Shown: piece by piece, positions 26,845 through 27,298 of the stretch | How the letters are laid out: each line of letters begins with the position of its first letter | Numbering within the stretch: position 1 is the stretch's first letter | Notes under the pieces: model-generated | What the model was told of the DNA's origin: nothing | Seen by the model: only the letters and a program-made list of their open reading frames with translations | Database searches by the model: none | Position numbers and translations under genes: made by a program | IMG/VR virus record: IMGVR_UViG_3300006752_000173 | Location: 1-27,298 of that record | DNA from: a virus | Direction: 5' to 3' (one strand) | DNA: 27,298 nt

Positions 26845-27219
26845 TTAACCATTAATCTTTCCGAAAATATCATCTTCACTGATAGTTTCAGACTTTTCTT
26901 CTTCTTTTGAAATTAATTCTACTAACTTAAGAATTTGATCGTTAGACCTCGTCATTCTTTCAAGATACTTCGACATAATCGCACCTATATTCATATGCTC
27001 GTTTACGCCACCTGTCATGGAAATATAAGCATCATTGAACAGCATTTTTGCTTTTTCACGATCTTCTACAGAATTCTCGTATATTTCTTTCCACAACATC
27101 TTTTTTTTGTCTTCAAGTGAATCGATGTTATCAAGAATATCAGCAAAGTTTTTGATTCTTTGCTCTTTTGCTTCGTTTTTTTCGTTTTTTTCTAAAACTT
27201 TTTCTATATCTTTACTCAT
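26845..27219 (-). CDS. 124-aa helical protein, possible gp16-like small terminase subunit
   Basis: The product is strongly charged and helical. Residues about 30-65 (DNIDSLEDKKKMLWKEIYEN and the following REKAKMLFNDAYISM) and 75-112 (HMNIGAIMSKYLERMTRSND, QILKLVELI) form two long amphipathic helices, followed by an acidic tail with DDIFGKI. The HMN---IMSKYLERMT-SNDQILKL segment resembles the central [20 protein letters not shown] region of T4 gp16, the small terminase subunit that forms rings and regulates DNA packaging. Length is at the low end for gp16. Alternatives are a tape-measure chaperone or baseplate assembly factor, since it sits just before the hub gene. An AAAGGA site at 27225-27230 precedes the ATG. 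I judge gp16 as somewhat more likely than not. Confidence 0.55.
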   Translation of the reverse strand: MSKDIEKVLEKNEKNEAKEQRIKNFADILDNIDSLEDKKKMLWKEIYENSVEDREKAKMLFNDAYISMTGGVNEHMNIGAIMSKYLERMTRSNDQILKLVELISKEEEKSETISEDDIFGKING

Positions 27220-27228
27220 AAGTTTCCT

Positions 27229-27298
27229 TTAGTTATCATAGAAGTCAAACATATTATCTGGGCCAACAACTTTTCTATATATTTTTCTAATATTAGAA
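27229..27298 (-). CDS. C-terminal end of an unrecognised protein (partial)
   Basis: The minus strand from the window edge carries one open frame of 22 codons ending in TAA at 27231-27229, reading SNIRKIYRKVVGPDNMFDFY then DN. The frame is plausible because the next gene starts 9 nt later and its AAAGGA site overlaps this stop, the same compact spacing seen elsewhere. Too little is present to assign a family. The 5' part lies outside the window. Confidence 0.65.
   Translation of the reverse strand, partial: SNIRKIYRKVVGPDNMFDFYDN

Noticed and set aside
1-27298. tRNA genes, CRISPR arrays, insertion sequences and attachment sites
   Set aside because: No cloverleaf-like segment, regularly spaced repeat, transposase-like frame or long direct repeat was seen. 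The gaps between genes are at most 43 nt.

Overview
The window is an AT-rich (roughly three-quarters A+T by eye), almost gap-free stretch in which every convincing gene lies on the minus strand. Transcription therefore runs from the high coordinates to the low ones. The gene content points to a large contractile-tailed (T4-like in general architecture) bacteriophage or a prophage-like tail locus. Three proteins carry baseplate signatures: a gpV/gp5-like hub or spike protein, a gp25-like wedge protein and a gp6/J-like wedge protein. They are followed by very large beta-rich virion proteins. The AT content and marine-phage-like modules suggest a jumbo-type phage of an AT-rich host, but nothing here identifies the host. 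No integrase, tRNA, CRISPR array or bacterial housekeeping gene is visible.

Layout in transcription order: the last 22 codons of an unrecognised protein (27298-27229); a 124-aa helical protein resembling T4 gp16 small terminase (27219-26845); a 637-aa baseplate hub/spike protein ending in an HTHSG apex-type motif (26842-24929); the gp25-like wedge protein (24885-24292); the gp6/J-like wedge protein (24274-22403); a 676-aa DNRLRE-like protein holding two inserted shuffled modules (22390-20360); a 1204-aa protein with two LamG-like domains (20360-16746); an unrecognised 335-aa protein (16716-15709); a 2416-aa giant with one Calx-beta/adhesin-type repeat (15709-8459); a 369-aa protein with a conserved-looking N-terminus (8440-7331); a 1007-aa unrecognised protein (7314-4291); and the first 1426 codons of another giant protein that runs off the window (4278-1).

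Intergenic gaps are 2 to 43 nt, and two junctions are TAATG overlaps, so the block reads as one late structural operon with translational coupling. The wedge and hub genes would build the baseplate core. The downstream giants probably form the baseplate periphery, fibres or other host-recognition parts; that is inferred from position and from the LamG and adhesin-type domains.

The most interesting feature is mosaicism. At least three short modules seen across unrelated phage or bacterial surface proteins, plus one Ser/Thr/Gly-rich segment, sit inside otherwise Asn/Lys-rich proteins, and each coincides with a local rise in GC. Two perfect inverted repeats (17-bp and 14-bp arms) lie inside coding sequence and are not explained by the proteins alone.
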